Assembly: GCA_011319805.1 (NCBI GenBank)
Contig: SJRY01000228.1
Location: 868,001-932,000 of the forward strand
Reading direction: 5' to 3'
From: Macrocybe gigantea
Lineage: Eukaryota > Basidiomycota > Agaricomycetes > Agaricales > Callistosporiaceae
DNA: 64,000 bases
Under the pieces are notes generated by a model. The model was not told where the DNA came from. It ran no database searches and worked only from the letters and a program-made list of their open reading frames with translations. Below, piece by piece: positions 23,977 through 36,800 of this stretch (its first letter is position 1; every line of letters begins with the position of its first letter). The position numbers and the translations under genes are program-made.

Positions 23977-25843
23977 TTATTGAGTGTGATCCTCGTGTGC
24001 ACCCTGGAGTATCTGCATGTCAGCGACTGGACACAGAAAATAGCAGAAAATTTACGTAGGTGATATAATCAGGGCTCTCGCATGCTTTATACTCTTTCAG
24101 CAACTCCTCCGAAGTAGCTCTACGTATCTTTAAGAATCGTCCAACAACTTCAACTTGGCACATACCTTGCATCATCGAATTCCTCGAGACCGTTTTCAAA
24201 CGTTTTTTCCTTCTTGTACTGTTCAAGGAATGCGTTCCGTTTCCGGAGTCTGTCGAATTGGTCCAGCATGCGTTTGAAGAGCTAGGGACGAACATGTTTC
24301 GCACTGTCAATATCTCATCAATATCAACACGCACCGAAGCAACACTCGTGTGGTTTGCCAACATCAACCCACTGACGCGATGGTTTGTCGCAATGTAGGG
24401 CGATTTCCGGGTCAGTGCTACTTGAATAGAAGCCGGACCCCATGGTATGAAATTTGCCAATTGGCGCTCCCGAATCCGAAGAAGGGATTGGTGAACCTAT
24501 ATTTATGCAAATCCTTAATGGACTGAGACATGGAAAGATTCAGGCAGAGTACATCGGTTGGATCAACATCGCCTTGTATGATGTTCAAGATCGAAATATA
24601 GCAAGCCGTTTTGCTTGGAGTCGTAGAGACCATACGATTCTTAGGTTGGAGCAGCCGACGCATGACATCCAGGACGGTCGTTCTACGAATGGGTTTAGCC
24701 TGTGTCTGGTGAGTATTCATCTTGATCTATGCAGAGGACAGCATTACTTTGTCGATTTGGTCGCTGGTAAAAGGTGTATAAGACGTCATGAGGAAGTGAC
24801 ACCGAGGCGTCGGGATGAGTGAAGCAATAATGCCGACTAAATCGTTGTTCATGTATCCGGGATATCGTAGCGTCTGAGTGCTTGCGGCCATAACAGTTGA
24901 TACCTGGCAGCAGCCGAGCGTGTTAGTAACCCAAGTTGTTTGATAGTCTTCAAAGGCGCGGTCTCACGAGTTGATTCGTCTGGTCGAAAGATGGCGTCTG
25001 CACATGCAGTCGATCTGCCGATATTCGAGCCAGGGCACCATTGTCGAGAACGACAACAGAATCCGCATGGTTTGCGAGGCGTTTTAGAGTCAAAAGGGAG
25101 TTATATGGCTGCACGACAACGTCTCCTTCCTGCGCGTTAGGGAAGACGCTGTATGTTTGTATAAGTTTCTTCGGAAATTTGTCGTTCAAACGCTCGAGAA
25201 GAAAAGAGCCGAGGCCTGAGCCTGTCCCACCAGCTATGGAGTGCATGAGCATGAATCCCTACAGGCCGCATCATTTGCTTGGTCGGACGCAGATCTGGAG
25301 GCTGCGTGAACTTGCCTCCAGGGAATCACTGCCCTCCGCCTCGCGGTCGATCATCTCGATGACTTCCTCGTATATGCGGTCGCCGGCTGAATACCCCTGA
25401 GCCCAGTTGTTCCCCGCTCCGCCCCCGTCCTTCGACACGAAGATGTTCTCCGGATTGTAGAGGTTCGCGTATGGAGAAGCAAGGATATTATGGATGACCT
25501 TGTCATTTGCCCTGATTAGCACTGTTTTGAGTGAACCCAAAAGCAAAACTGTCGACCTACTAACCCTGGGCTCGAGATCGACAAGTATAGCGCGGGGTAT
25601 GTAGTGCTCATCGTCCGCCTGGTAGAAAAATACGTCTTTCCTGTCACCAGCCTCGCCGGCCCAGTCTTCAAGTATGCCTTCTTTACTGATGCCGTGTTCT
25701 GCACAAAGACGTTGCCAAAATACAGACCCCACTGGAAAATATAGTACAAATCACTTCAGACACGCCTCGCTGACCACGAAAACGTAGCGACCTACTCTGA
25801 TTGCCGCATTGTCCTAGCTGTATCGTCACTATTTCTCGGGCAT
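23977..25843 (-). CDS. TUB4: Gamma-tubulin
   Basis: Nucleates microtubules at spindle pole bodies as part of the gamma-tubulin complex. Conserved segments in order: [12 protein letters not shown] (near 25795-25835), [53 protein letters not shown], the nucleotide-binding [20 protein letters not shown] (near 25195-25240), [55 protein letters not shown] sequence, [20 protein letters not shown] and [17 protein letters not shown]. The stop is probably at 23977. The first exon does not read in frame: ATGCCCGAGAAATAG gives Met-Pro-Glu-Lys-stop, while one extra C would give the family's usual Met-Pro-Arg-Glu-Ile start. See findings. About nine introns. Confidence 0.9.
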
Positions 25844-25991
25844 GTCTGATCAAGTAGGGGATAGCTACGCGGCGGACTCAACAAAAGGCGTCTCAATGGG
25901 TCACGCAATGTCACACCGCGTTTCTGGACGAATTACATTTACTCAATCTTTGCAACCCAATCATTACCCCCTGTTGAAATCACATTGGTCT

Positions 25992-28326
25992 TCAGAAACG
26001 CAAGAAAAGCAATACTGCGAACACTATCAAGGAAAGGTCGAAACTATGAGCGACAGAACGAGCGGACGACGTTTTTGTACCGCCTTTGACGCTCGCTGAT
26101 GTTTCAGTGCTGCAAAGGCCGGATCCCTTGAGGTCCTGCGTTGGAACGAGGACAACTGGCACTCCGCCTTTGGTGTATTCGACGTCGACCATACCCTTTG
26201 CACCCACTACCCACTGTTGGCACGTAACGATGCTAAGGGCAGTGCGTTAATAGACACGAAACATTAAGAAACTGAATCGAATTACTTGGTAGTCGGAGTG
26301 CTTGCATCGTAGGGTGTCGGAACGGAAATATGAGTGCCGTTCTGCGGCTGGTAACCGGAGGTTAACACAGCATGAGCAAAACTAGCTTGCTGGAGGCTCA
26401 CCGGCGAACCAATGTTAGTCACAATGGAGATGATGTCGCCCTTCATGGTGGCAACGCCATGTTGAGATGAGGTTAGAACTTTAGTCTCTTGCTTCAACCA
26501 ATTGGTCGTTCTGGAAAGGAAGTTCCGGAGCTGAAGGCAAATCTCTAGGTCTGTTTACGAGCAATACGCAGCAAGACTCACTGTGTTCAACTTCGTGATC
26601 AATTTGTACGTATCGGTCTCTTGATACTTGGATATCCAAAGAGGCTCGCGATTGTACTGATAAAAACATGAGCCACAGCTAATTGAGAAGTCAGATTGCT
26701 GACCGGGTCACTTCCTCCGCTGCAAGCTTGCTCTTGACCGTAATAGACGATGGGTATACCATCCGTCAAGAAAGTCAACACCATCGCATTACTACAAAAA
26801 AGGGTAGTTATTTACCGCTACAGGAATCAAGCGTTTAGCAAACCGACTATAAACTTTGGGGGTCAACGGATATGTTGTGCCACCGCGGTACGTCTTGATT
26901 TTCTAGGAAATTTCCGAGGAGCCCGGTGTCCTACAAATAACCTGGTGTGCCCGAATGCACGCAGTTATTTTTATGAAGCGAATTACCTTGAATTTCTGCT
27001 TTGTTTCCTGGAGATGCTGGGCGACGTTGGTGGCATTCTGGGGCCCAGGGATCGTGAAGGCTTCTTTCAATGCACTGTAGAAAGGGAAATTCAGAACGGA
27101 ATCCAGTGCCTGTGGTCCTTGGTACTGGGCGATTGGGCTGGTGAAAACGTAAGGATGGTAATGTTCGGAAAATTGAAGTTCACATACTCGACCTCAAGGC
27201 CGCCGAAGACTTCGCCGATACAGAAAACCCCAGCTTTGCCACAAAACTTGGGCCAAAAATCCATTTGTACATGCCTATAAAATTGTTGGCATGTACAATG
27301 AAAAAAAAGTATGCATACACACTTTGCAGCTGGGATCCAAACAATTCAAAGTCAAATTGAGAAGGTAGTTACAAAGTACTGACCATCAATTCGAAGTCCA
27401 TCAATATTGTAGGCTTTGACCAAATCCTGGATCCAGTTTCCATACTGCTCGATGACGGTTGGGTTGGTGGTGTCAAGGTCAGGCAATGGGACCTTTTCAT
27501 CTCCCAGCCAGCAGTTTTGTTCGCTCGTGGTATTTCCCCACTGCACTGGACAGTAAGGATGATAGTATAGCTTGTATTGGCGCGTAAGAAACGTTTTGCC
27601 CCTGATAGGAAAGCTGGGGTGAAACCTTATCCTTGAACATGTATTTTGTGTAATCCGGATTCAGTGAAGTGGCCATGACATTGTTGACAACTACGTCGAC
27701 CATCAAGTACCTGAGAATGGAGGTTTGATGGTTAGGAGCTCACAGAAAGACATCGACATACATGTCTCTCCGATGAAGTTCGGCAGACAAGGCCTTGAGA
27801 TCGTCGGCCGTTCCGAATCGATCATTTAGCTTAGACACATCAGCAGGCCAATAGCCATGATAGGGGTCACCATAGGCAGTCCTCGGGCCCTCGTAGTTTT
27901 GAGTGACAGGGCTGATCCAGACTGGAGGGTGATAGTCAATCAAGGCCGTGGGGCTGTAAACGACGACAGCCGACGAACTTGCCGTAAATCCAGCATTCTG
28001 GATATAGTCCAAGTTTTCGCGGATGCTTGGGCATAAAGTCAGACTGAGAACGATATGACATGGGGAAATTTACGTGTTCCAAGTTCCCCCGCACCAGGTC
28101 TGCTTGCCTGGATCGCAAGCATTAAGATCCGAGCCGAAAGGAAGGGCAAAGCGGTCTGTGATGATTCTTGACGAGCGGAATTGTACGCCAGGCGGAAGGT
28201 CCAAAGCAGACTGGGAACGCACTGGTAAATTGACCTGCCCCTCCATTGCTCAGCTGTGGCTGCCGGGGCAGAGGGAAGGAGAGAGAGAATGACGAGGCTG
28301 AGGAGGAACAGCATGTCACCGTGCAT
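25992..28326 (-). CDS. Secreted, GPI-anchored alpha-amylase (GH13)
   Basis: Endo-acting alpha-1,4-glucanase for starch or cell-wall alpha-glucan. A signal peptide begins [20 protein letters not shown] (28326). All GH13 conserved regions are present: [23 protein letters not shown] with the nucleophile Asp; [13 protein letters not shown] with the acid/base Glu (near 27205); [13 protein letters not shown] with the third Asp. Also seen are [27 protein letters not shown] and [20 protein letters not shown]. After a C-terminal beta domain and a Ser/Thr-rich stretch ([18 protein letters not shown]), the protein ends in a hydrophobic GPI signal ([14 protein letters not shown], 25992). Eight or more introns, all consistent in phase where checked. 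Divergent from the sugar transporter. Confidence 0.92.
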
Positions 28327-28711
28327 GAAGTAAAGGAGCGGGCTGGTGCAAAGAACGGAGAGCAAATGAACGAAAGGTTAGATGGCAGGAAGGGAAGATG
28401 TCGAGAAGACGGGAAGTTGATTCTGAGAAATCATTCATCTTGTAACTGGTTGCGACCCGAACGCATGGTCAGGGCAAATATTCGATTTGATTTCATAGCA
28501 GATGGCCTATACGTGACGCTGATCAGCGTATTCAAGCCAACGACCGACGCTATTGTTGCGATATTGGATGAAGTGCTGCAACGGCAGCTATCATACATGA
28601 CATTGCCAAACGCAATTACAGATTCTGTCAATGTGGAATTGTGTTGGCCGCAGTAAGACCTCCGCTTCGATCAATCTGGGGTAAATCGCCACGTGTTTCC
28701 CGTCCACCACT
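28327..28711. promoter_or_regulatory. Shared upstream region of amylase and sugar transporter
   Basis: About 385 bp between divergent starts. It includes a GCCACGTGTT box near 28688. No gene-like frame other than mirrors of the amylase signal peptide. Its role as a bidirectional carbon-regulated promoter is inferred from gene order. Confidence 0.45.
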
Positions 28712-30647
28712 ATGCCTGTCCAGCAAGCTCAATTCACAACCTACGGTTGGGCGGTCTGCCTCTGGTCCTCATCGGCGCGTTCCAGGTCGCGTCTCTGTCG
28801 TCTGAGCCATTGGGCGCGTGCTGATATCCATTTGTTCCGCAGTATGGCTACCACATATCCGTTCTCAACCAGATACACTCCGTCCTCATCTGCGCCGATG
28901 ACACCACACCATCAGGTCTTGGCCCCATGGCGCACAACTATCCTACTTGTTTCCCCATGTCCAACGTCGTCTTCTCTGCCGTCACCTCCGTCTTTACCAT
29001 CGGCGGTCTTTTCGGCAGCGCAATTGCCAACCTCGTCATGGATGGTTTAGGTCGCAGAGGTGCTGCTAGGACGAATGCTGCCCTAATCGCTCTTGGCACG
29101 ACTCTCATGTCCATCGGGAGCTCAGTTGGCATTTTTGGAACTGGTCGGTGAGGCATTTCGTTCTCTCATCGCCGCAACTTCCTTATGCATCATATATCAT
29201 TCACGCAGCTTTTTGGTTGGTGTTGGATCCGGTGTTGGCATTTGTCTGGTACCTATCTATCTGGCGGAAATAGCTCCTCCTGACATTAAGGGAAACGTGG
29301 GTCGGTGTCTCTTCAACTTCCATCTCAAATGTTCCGGTCTGAAAATCGTTCAGGCGTCCTCACACAGCTTGCAATTGTTTTTGGGATCATGATAACGCAA
29401 GCCCTGGGCCTTCGTTTCTCTACGCCTCTCGAGTGGCGCGTTGTATTAGCGTTCTCATTCGGGCTGGCTGCCCTTCAGCTACTTCTGTCACCCTGGATCG
29501 TGGAATCGCCTGTATGGATTGGGAGAAGTCGTTCGGCCGCCAAAAACCTGGTCATTGCCAGGATACGGACCTCACCCATGGCCTCCATAACGGATGGTGG
29601 GTAATTTGAGCTAGCTTCCAAGATGTCCGGTCCTTATGCGTTTTTCATTGTAGAACGTAGCGTCGATCGGGAAAATAATCCTTTACTTGGTGAATTGGAA
29701 GCGCAAGGAGACCCGACCCAAGCCGGTGCTCTCACAGTCCCTCAAATATTCGCTGCCCACAACTGCGGAAGCCGTTGATAATCATATGTCTTGCCATGGC
29801 TTCACAACAGCTATCGGGTAAGTGCGATGATTATTTGAGTGCACATCAAGAATACTATTTTCCGTGCAGGCATCAATGCTGGTAGGGTCTCATGCATGTG
29901 GTGGTCTGAGATTGGAGACGTCCTGACCCTTCGCAGTCCTTTACTACAGTAACAATATTCTGTCCAAGGCACTGCCGCAATCGGGGCCTTACGTTTCTCT
30001 TGGGGTCACCGTTGTCAATGTAATCATGACGTTTCCTCCCATCATACTTATTGAAGTAGGTCGAGGTCCTATGATTTGTTGGCTGTGAATTTACCATGAT
30101 CAGCGTCTGGGGCGAAAAGAACTCTTGTTTCTGTCCGCTTCTGGCGCGCTTTTCTCTCTCTGGGCTGTTGGGTTCGGCCTTGACACAGGTCGTCTGATGC
30201 TCTCTAGCGTGACTATCATAGTATTTGTAACGTGAGTCTCTTAGCAACTCACCTTTTGGAATCCATTCTGATCAAGGACGAAACAGCTCGTTTGCAATTG
30301 GTCTTGGACCCATTCCCTTCGTGATGATACCGGAGATCGCCCCTCCATATGTACGCCCTTTGCTTCGTGGAGAGGAACATGGTTCTCATAAGTTTGCTCA
30401 CAGGCCGTGTCAGCTCTATCTTCAGTGGCACTGTCGCTTAATTGTGAATATTTCCTTTTCGTCCCTAGTCCGTCCTACACTGATTTTCGAGCAAGGGATG
30501 ATCAACTTTCTTGTGGGTTTTATATTTCTACCTCTTCGGGACTGGCTAGCAGGCGGGAACGCTATGAAGGAAGGCAGAGTTTTCTACGTCTTTGCGGTAG
30601 TGCTTTTCCTGTCTACGTTTGCGCTTTTCAAGACTTATCGTGGGTGA
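28712..30647 (+). CDS. MFS sugar transporter
   Basis: Proton-coupled or facilitative hexose transporter of the major facilitator superfamily with 12 expected helices. The start MPVQQAQFTTYGWAVCL (28712) leads into TM1; exon 2 begins YGYHISVLNQIHSVLICADD. Conserved motifs: GLFGSAIANLVMDGLGRRGA (loop 2-3 signature), VGVGSGVGICLVPIYLAEIA, PPDIKGNVG, WRVVLAFSFGLAALQLLLSP, ESPVWIG, KPLIIICLAMASQQLSG then INA then VLYYSN, ERLGRKELLFLSASGALFSL, IPFVMIPEIAPPY and FLVGFIFLPL, ending ALFKTYRG at 30647. Two one-base frame breaks: in exon 1 between AVCL and LVLIGAFQ (near 28758-28765), and before RKPLIIICL (near 29760). All other exons join in phase. Confidence 0.82.
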
Positions 30648-30869
30648 CGTGTATGCTGCTTAACATATCTGAGAATGAAAATTATATCTCCGCTTGAAAA
30701 TGACATTTACAGTTGTACGAGTCGTCTGAGAGCCTCGACGTCGAAACTGTGCTGGAGGCGGTCTTCGTCCTAAACCATCTCATTCTACACCTCCATAAAG
30801 TCGTTCAAAACGGCGACCGGATCCGGGAGCGTAGCAAGGCGCTCGGTGACTCCATCCAGGTCATCCCAT

Positions 30870-33800
30870 ATGGACACCCCGCCGACGACGAATATCAATA
30901 CAATCGTCAAGGCGCAGATCGTCTTCTTGCTCTCAACTTTGACGGAAGAAAATTTCGAGAGAAATCAGGTCGAAATACGTTCTGTAAGCGTCCATGTTAT
31001 TTCACCGAAAACGCGCTTTTTTTCACTCTTGAGCCTGAACAGCTTTCGGAGCAGCATGGAATAGATACATATCTACACTTCATTCGTCGTCTAATCGTTC
31101 ACTCCCAATCCCGTTTGACCTCTTCTTCCCCACCCTCATCTTTTGATTCCTCCACTTCCCTGACTTTCCGGCTCCTGGTCCAAGAGATCCAACGCCTGGC
31201 TCGTGACCCTTTCCTGGCGGACCGCTTTAAGGACGGCATCGACAAAGGTGAAGTCGATATATTCCGCCAGTTCGATCTCGTTCGATTTGTGGATCGCGTC
31301 GGTCTTCGTCCGCTCGAAAGGATTGTGCTTGCCTCCTCTCTTGCGTCGGCCTCGACCCGCAAAGAGCTGGCTAACCAGGCCGTGAATATTATCCGTTCCG
31401 AGTTCGAAAATGGCATTCTGGCCCTTTGCCACAATCCCTCCTTCGACCACGCAGACCTTTCCCCCAACCAGATAGCCAAGCTTATGACCAATCTCCTCAC
31501 GGACTCCCCCTCCGAAACGCCCATCCTCGACCTTGTACAGGTCAAAGCTCTGATTACCGCCACGCAGACCAAGTATGGCAAGGACACTATCGCTCCTATC
31601 TTACACCGCGTTCTTCCGAATTTGAGGTAAGCTTCGTTGCCCTGTCGCTGTGGTACGTTGACTCACAAGGCGTGGTCGTAGTCTTACCCCCAACAACGGC
31701 TTGGTTGACGTATTGACGCAGCTCGGTCCCGATATAACGGGTGATTCTGATGTCGTAAGATCAATATTGGGCCGCTTTGGGATGACCGAAGCCCAGCCTC
31801 CCAAGGATCCTCAGGTGTTGGAGACGATGTCCACGTTAGCCCGGCGGGCAGCGGAAGGGAAGGTCATCTGCGACATTGGTGCCCTGGTTCGCGCATTCAG
31901 TAGTTTTGTGAGTGTCATTGTTATCCTGCCCTGTTGCTCTTGCTAAGTACGCCACCCAGCACACTTCCATTAGCTGGCCTGGGGTGATCAAATCTTTCGA
32001 TTGGGCAGACCGACATGGAGTGGACACAGCAACTCTCAAAATCCTCATTGGCATATTGCTCAACTCTCCGCGAGAAGCAGATCCTCATGCCGTGACTGGA
32101 TTCTGGGATACCTGGAATAATTCTCTATACCAGCTACGTCTCCTGGACGCTCTGCTCTCGCTGCCGGCGGATACGTTCAATTTTGTCCAACTGCCAGGGC
32201 GGAGAATTGTGACAGTGGATGACGTAGCCGCTGCGAGTCCTACAATCAAGTCCCTGGCCGCTAATGTCCAAGGTCATACGTGGAACTCTTTGGACTTGTT
32301 CGAGGTTCTGGTGCGGCTCGCGAGTTCGGACTCGGCGGAAATTCGGACATGTGTGAGAGATATGTTGGATAAGGCTATAAAGATCAGCGCGGAACTGGTT
32401 CACATGGGTTTGCTTCAGGTCTCTGTAAGTCTCGCTGTCTTCTTCCCTGAGAATTGCCTGACGAACTTGAACACCTGCAGGAACCAACGTGGAATGAGAT
32501 CCGATCCGAGTATTCACGTAAACTGCTCTCGATGTTCCTTGCCGGACACCCCAATCATCAGCTCGTGTTCATGCGGATATGGCAGATTGAGCCGAGCTAC
32601 CTCACGAACGCTTTCCGGGAATTCTATGAGGAAAATCCTCTGAACATCACGAGAATTTTAGACGTTGCTCAGGACCTCAAAGTCAGTAGCTTCGCGGTTT
32701 ATTCCGCATGCGATATACCTGATATCTTTCAAACATTGCAGATCCTCGATTCGCTTTTGGAAGTCCGACCATTCGTTTTCGCCTTGGACGTTGCAGCTCT
32801 TGCATCTCGTCGTGAATATCTCAACCTCGACAAGTGGCTGGCGGATAATGTTGCTGCACACGGTGGCGAATTTCTCCATTCCGTCATTGTTTTCCTTGAA
32901 CAAAAAATGGAGAGCGAGAAGGCGACCAGATTGGCTGACCCTGCTGTTGAGAGCAGGACCATGGCTCTTAGTCCTACCACTATCACCATCATTTTACGAG
33001 TTTTGCGGACTAGGTAAGTGACGCGATTCTCTTGTCGTCCATCTTTGTCTCATAGGCCGTCTCGAAAAGTACGTCCCTCATGAACGAAGGGGACATTGAT
33101 TTCTGTCTCGAAGTTCGGAACACTTGCTTGCAAGTCCATCCGCGTCTGATGAACCTGATGCCAGGCTCGGACACGGAGCCAGGATTCACAGTTGTCACCT
33201 ACTCTACCGAAATCGAAGCCGAAGTGGACGCTATTTATAAACAGATGTACGACGAGAATACGACCATCGACGAAGTCATCGCGATGTTGCAGCGCTACAA
33301 AGTATCTCCCAACACTCGTGATCACGAAATCTTCTCCTGCATGCTTCACTTTCTTTTCGACGAATATAAGTTCTTCCAATCATACTACCCCGCCCGCGAA
33401 CTCGCTATGACAGGATACCTCTTCGGCTCTCTGATCCAACATCAACTCCTCGAAAATATTTCCCTCGGTATCGCGATTCGCTACGTCGTCGATGCTCTGG
33501 ACTGTCCGCCTGAGACGAACCTCTTCAAATTTGGGCTTCAGGCCCTCAGCCAATTTGAATCAAGACTCTCAGAGTGGCAGCAGCTCAGCGCCACGTTACT
33601 CCATAATCCCAATTTAGCCGAAGCGCGTCCCGATCTCATCGCCAATATCCAACGATTTCTTGCCTCTGCTGAAAAAGGCACCTTTGCCACCAATTCAAAA
33701 CATTTATTTTCCGGCGGTCCGGTCACAGAATCCGCCCCCATCTTCACAGCCATCCGGCCTGATGTGCTACTAGGCGACATTGAAAACCCGGCCGAGGAAT

Positions 33801-36800
33801 TATCCGACAAAATCCTTTTCATCGTCAATAACCTTGCTCCAAGTAACTTTGAGACAAAGCTGACCGAGATGCGCAACCACTTTATCGAGACATACTCGCG
33901 TTGGTTTGCGAACTACCTTGTCGACCAACGCGTCAGCACTGAACCTAATAATCACGAACTCTACCTTCGCTTCTTGGATGCCTTGGATCGACAGGAGTTA
34001 TGGAAGTTTATCCTTCACGAAACTTTTGTCAAAGCAGCAGCTCTGCTTAATTCTGAAAAGACTATGCAGTCTGGAAGTGAACGAAGCATCTTGAAAAATG
34101 TTGGTTCATGGCTCGGAAGCATCACTCTGGCTCGTGAACAACCCATCAGGCACAAGAATCTTTCCTTCAAAGATCTTCTTATTGAGGGATATGATAACGG
34201 CCGCCTCCTTCTTGCGATTCCCTTCGTCTGCAAAACATTGGAACCCTGTGTTAAATCTAAGGTCTTCAAGCCACCTAACCCTTGGTTGATGGCCGTCATC
34301 AGTCTACTGGCGGAACTTTATCACTTTGCGGATTTGAAGCTCAATCTCAAGTTTGAAATTGAAGTTCTCTGCAAAACTCTCGAAATCAACCTCGACTCTG
34401 TGGAGGCTACAACTATCTTGCGGAATCGACCATTATCAGATGCTGGTCTCCCCATGCCTGACTACGTCATGGACATTAATGCTATTCCTATGGGCGGGGA
34501 ACAAGGTGCTCAAGGAGATTCACAAATTCTTCCTCTAGGTCCTTCAAGCCCTTCGGACACCCAACGCGCAGTAGGCGCTCACATCGAAGCTATACTGTCG
34601 ACGTTGAGTTTGCATGTGACCATTAATCAACAACTTGCACCCTTGAACGTGAATCATGCCTTCAAACGGGCAGTTCAGATGGCTGTAGACAGAGCCGTCA
34701 GAGAGGTAAGATTCAGATCGAAGTGCTTTGGATCTATGTATCTCATATAAATATTTTTCTAGATCATCGTTCCCGTTGTTGACCGATCAGTCACTATTGC
34801 CGGCATCTCGACTAGAGAGCTGGTGTCCAAAGATTTTGCGATGGAATCAAACGAAGAAAGACTCCGAACTGCTGGCCATCTCATGGCGAAGAAACTTGCG
34901 GGAAGTCTTGCATTGGTAACTTGCAAGGAACCTCTGAAGAGCAATCTTGCCACGCATCTACGTCACTTCTTGACTGAGAATGGCTTTGGCGAGGTCACGA
35001 TTATTCGTCTGTATTGTGATCCTGTTAACTGACCTCCATCCAACAGATGGTTCAAGAGCAAGTCATCCTTTTATTGGTGCAAGACAACTTAGACGTAGCT
35101 TGTGCTGCGATAGAGAGAGCCGCTATGGAGCGTGCTGTTTCAGATGTAGATGAAGGTTTTGCTGCATCCTATGAAGTAAGAAGGCGACATAGAGAAGTTG
35201 GTCCCTCTCGCTCTTTGGTTTTTGCCATATATGATTGATCATAAGACAATAGCTAAGGGCAGGGCAACCGTTCTGGGACGCCGCAGTGCCTCAACCTGCG
35301 TACAATCTCAACCTCCCTGACCCCCTGCGAGTCAAAAGCAGTGGCCTCCAGCCACACCAGATCGGTGTCTATGAAGATTTTGGTGGGTGAAGTTCTTACT
35401 ATTCGTGCTATTTTGACTTGATCCGCAATAGGAATAGGGTTGGATGTCAAGCGCAGAGCCACAAGTCGGCCTGGCTCGACGATATCGTTTGCGCCGACAA
35501 CAGTGTATGCTCCTTCTCCAGCGCCGGACCTACCTACTAGCTTCCACAGTCACCAGGAAGTAATGGATCGCTTCTCGGTGCGTTTATTCCGCGCGACATG
35601 TCTGCGTCGCTTCTGAAGATGTGGTAGATACTGGTCAGAGATTTGGAAACAGTCATGCTGCAGCTTCCCGTTCAATCACTCGCCGCCTTGCCATCAAACC
35701 ACGACATTCGACACCTAGTCCGCCAAATCCTATATCTTGCCATAGAATCCTCCGAACGTCAACGTACTCCCTTGAGGATGTCTCAAAAGATTGTACAGCT
35801 GCTGTACAAAACTCCTTCCCAACTTGGTAGAGAGGTCTTTGTGGCCTTGTTGGATCAGTTGTGTCACCAATTCGAAGATGTCGCCAAAGAAGCCATAACT
35901 TGGCTGCTATATGCAGAGGATGAGGTACGTCCCCCCTCCCTGGAATTCATCAACTACATCTAATTATCATAATTAGCGCAAACATAATGTTCCAGTCACT
36001 GTAACTTTACTTCGCAGTGGGCTTCTTAACGTGACTCTGCAAGATCAACAACTGGCCAAAACGCTGTATAACGATCCCCGATCCAGTCTTCTCAATTTTG
36101 CAGCAAATCTAATTCGAGAATGCCTGTCGGCTGATCCGCCGGTCGCATCACAGAGTCAGTTCGGTTATTCCATTGAAGTTTTGTCCCATCTATCTCAATT
36201 TGGGAAGGCAAATGAAGAGTGTGTCCTGTTCTTATCATTACTCCCTCGAATTCGTATCTGACTTATTTATCCAGTGTAAATCGCCTTTTGGACGATTTGC
36301 GCGGAGTTCGTCATCCGTCTGTCGGCCCAGAGACGAGACAGCCGTCTACGAAGCCCGAAGCCGAGCAACTTCGGGATAAGCTATTCATGTGGTTCCAGCA
36401 ATGGGTCAACATCTTCCAACGGTCACATTCTCCAGAGAAGAACTTTGTACCCTTCATAACACAGCTGACCAAGCAAGGCATTCTGAAGGTCGAGGACGTT
36501 TCATCGTTCTTCTTCCGAGTATGCGCAGAAGCTGGCGTGAATAGCTATATGAAGAGTATTGCCACTGGGGACGCGGATTACGCGTTTCAGGCATTGGACG
36601 CAATGTCGAGGCTCATTGTGTACATCATCAAGTACCATGGAGATGCTTCAGGTGTTAACAACGACCAAGCGAAAGTGCACTACTTCACTAAGATCTTGTC
36701 AATATTCGTTCTGGTCTTGGCCAACATGCATGAAGAACAAGGTACTGCATTTCAGCAGAAACCGTTTTTCAGATTCTTTTCAAGCCTTCTTAACGACCTA

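Noticed and set aside
25842..26099. Plus-strand 85-codon frame between gamma-tubulin and amylase
   Set aside because: It overlaps the amylase C-terminal exon in antisense and shows no conserved feature.
28246..28656. Plus-strand 136-codon Glu/Arg-rich frame
   Set aside because: Its first half is the reverse of the amylase signal-peptide exon; the rest covers the promoter region.
30745..31050. Minus-strand reading with a convincing hydrophobic helix (TICALTIVLIFVVGG)
   Set aside because: It is the mirror of the first NOT1 exon, which reads VKAQIVFLLSTLTEENFERN on the plus strand and joins in phase to the rest of NOT1.
31099..31587. Minus-strand 162-codon frame
   Set aside because: Antisense shadow of the strongly conserved NOT1 N-terminal exon.
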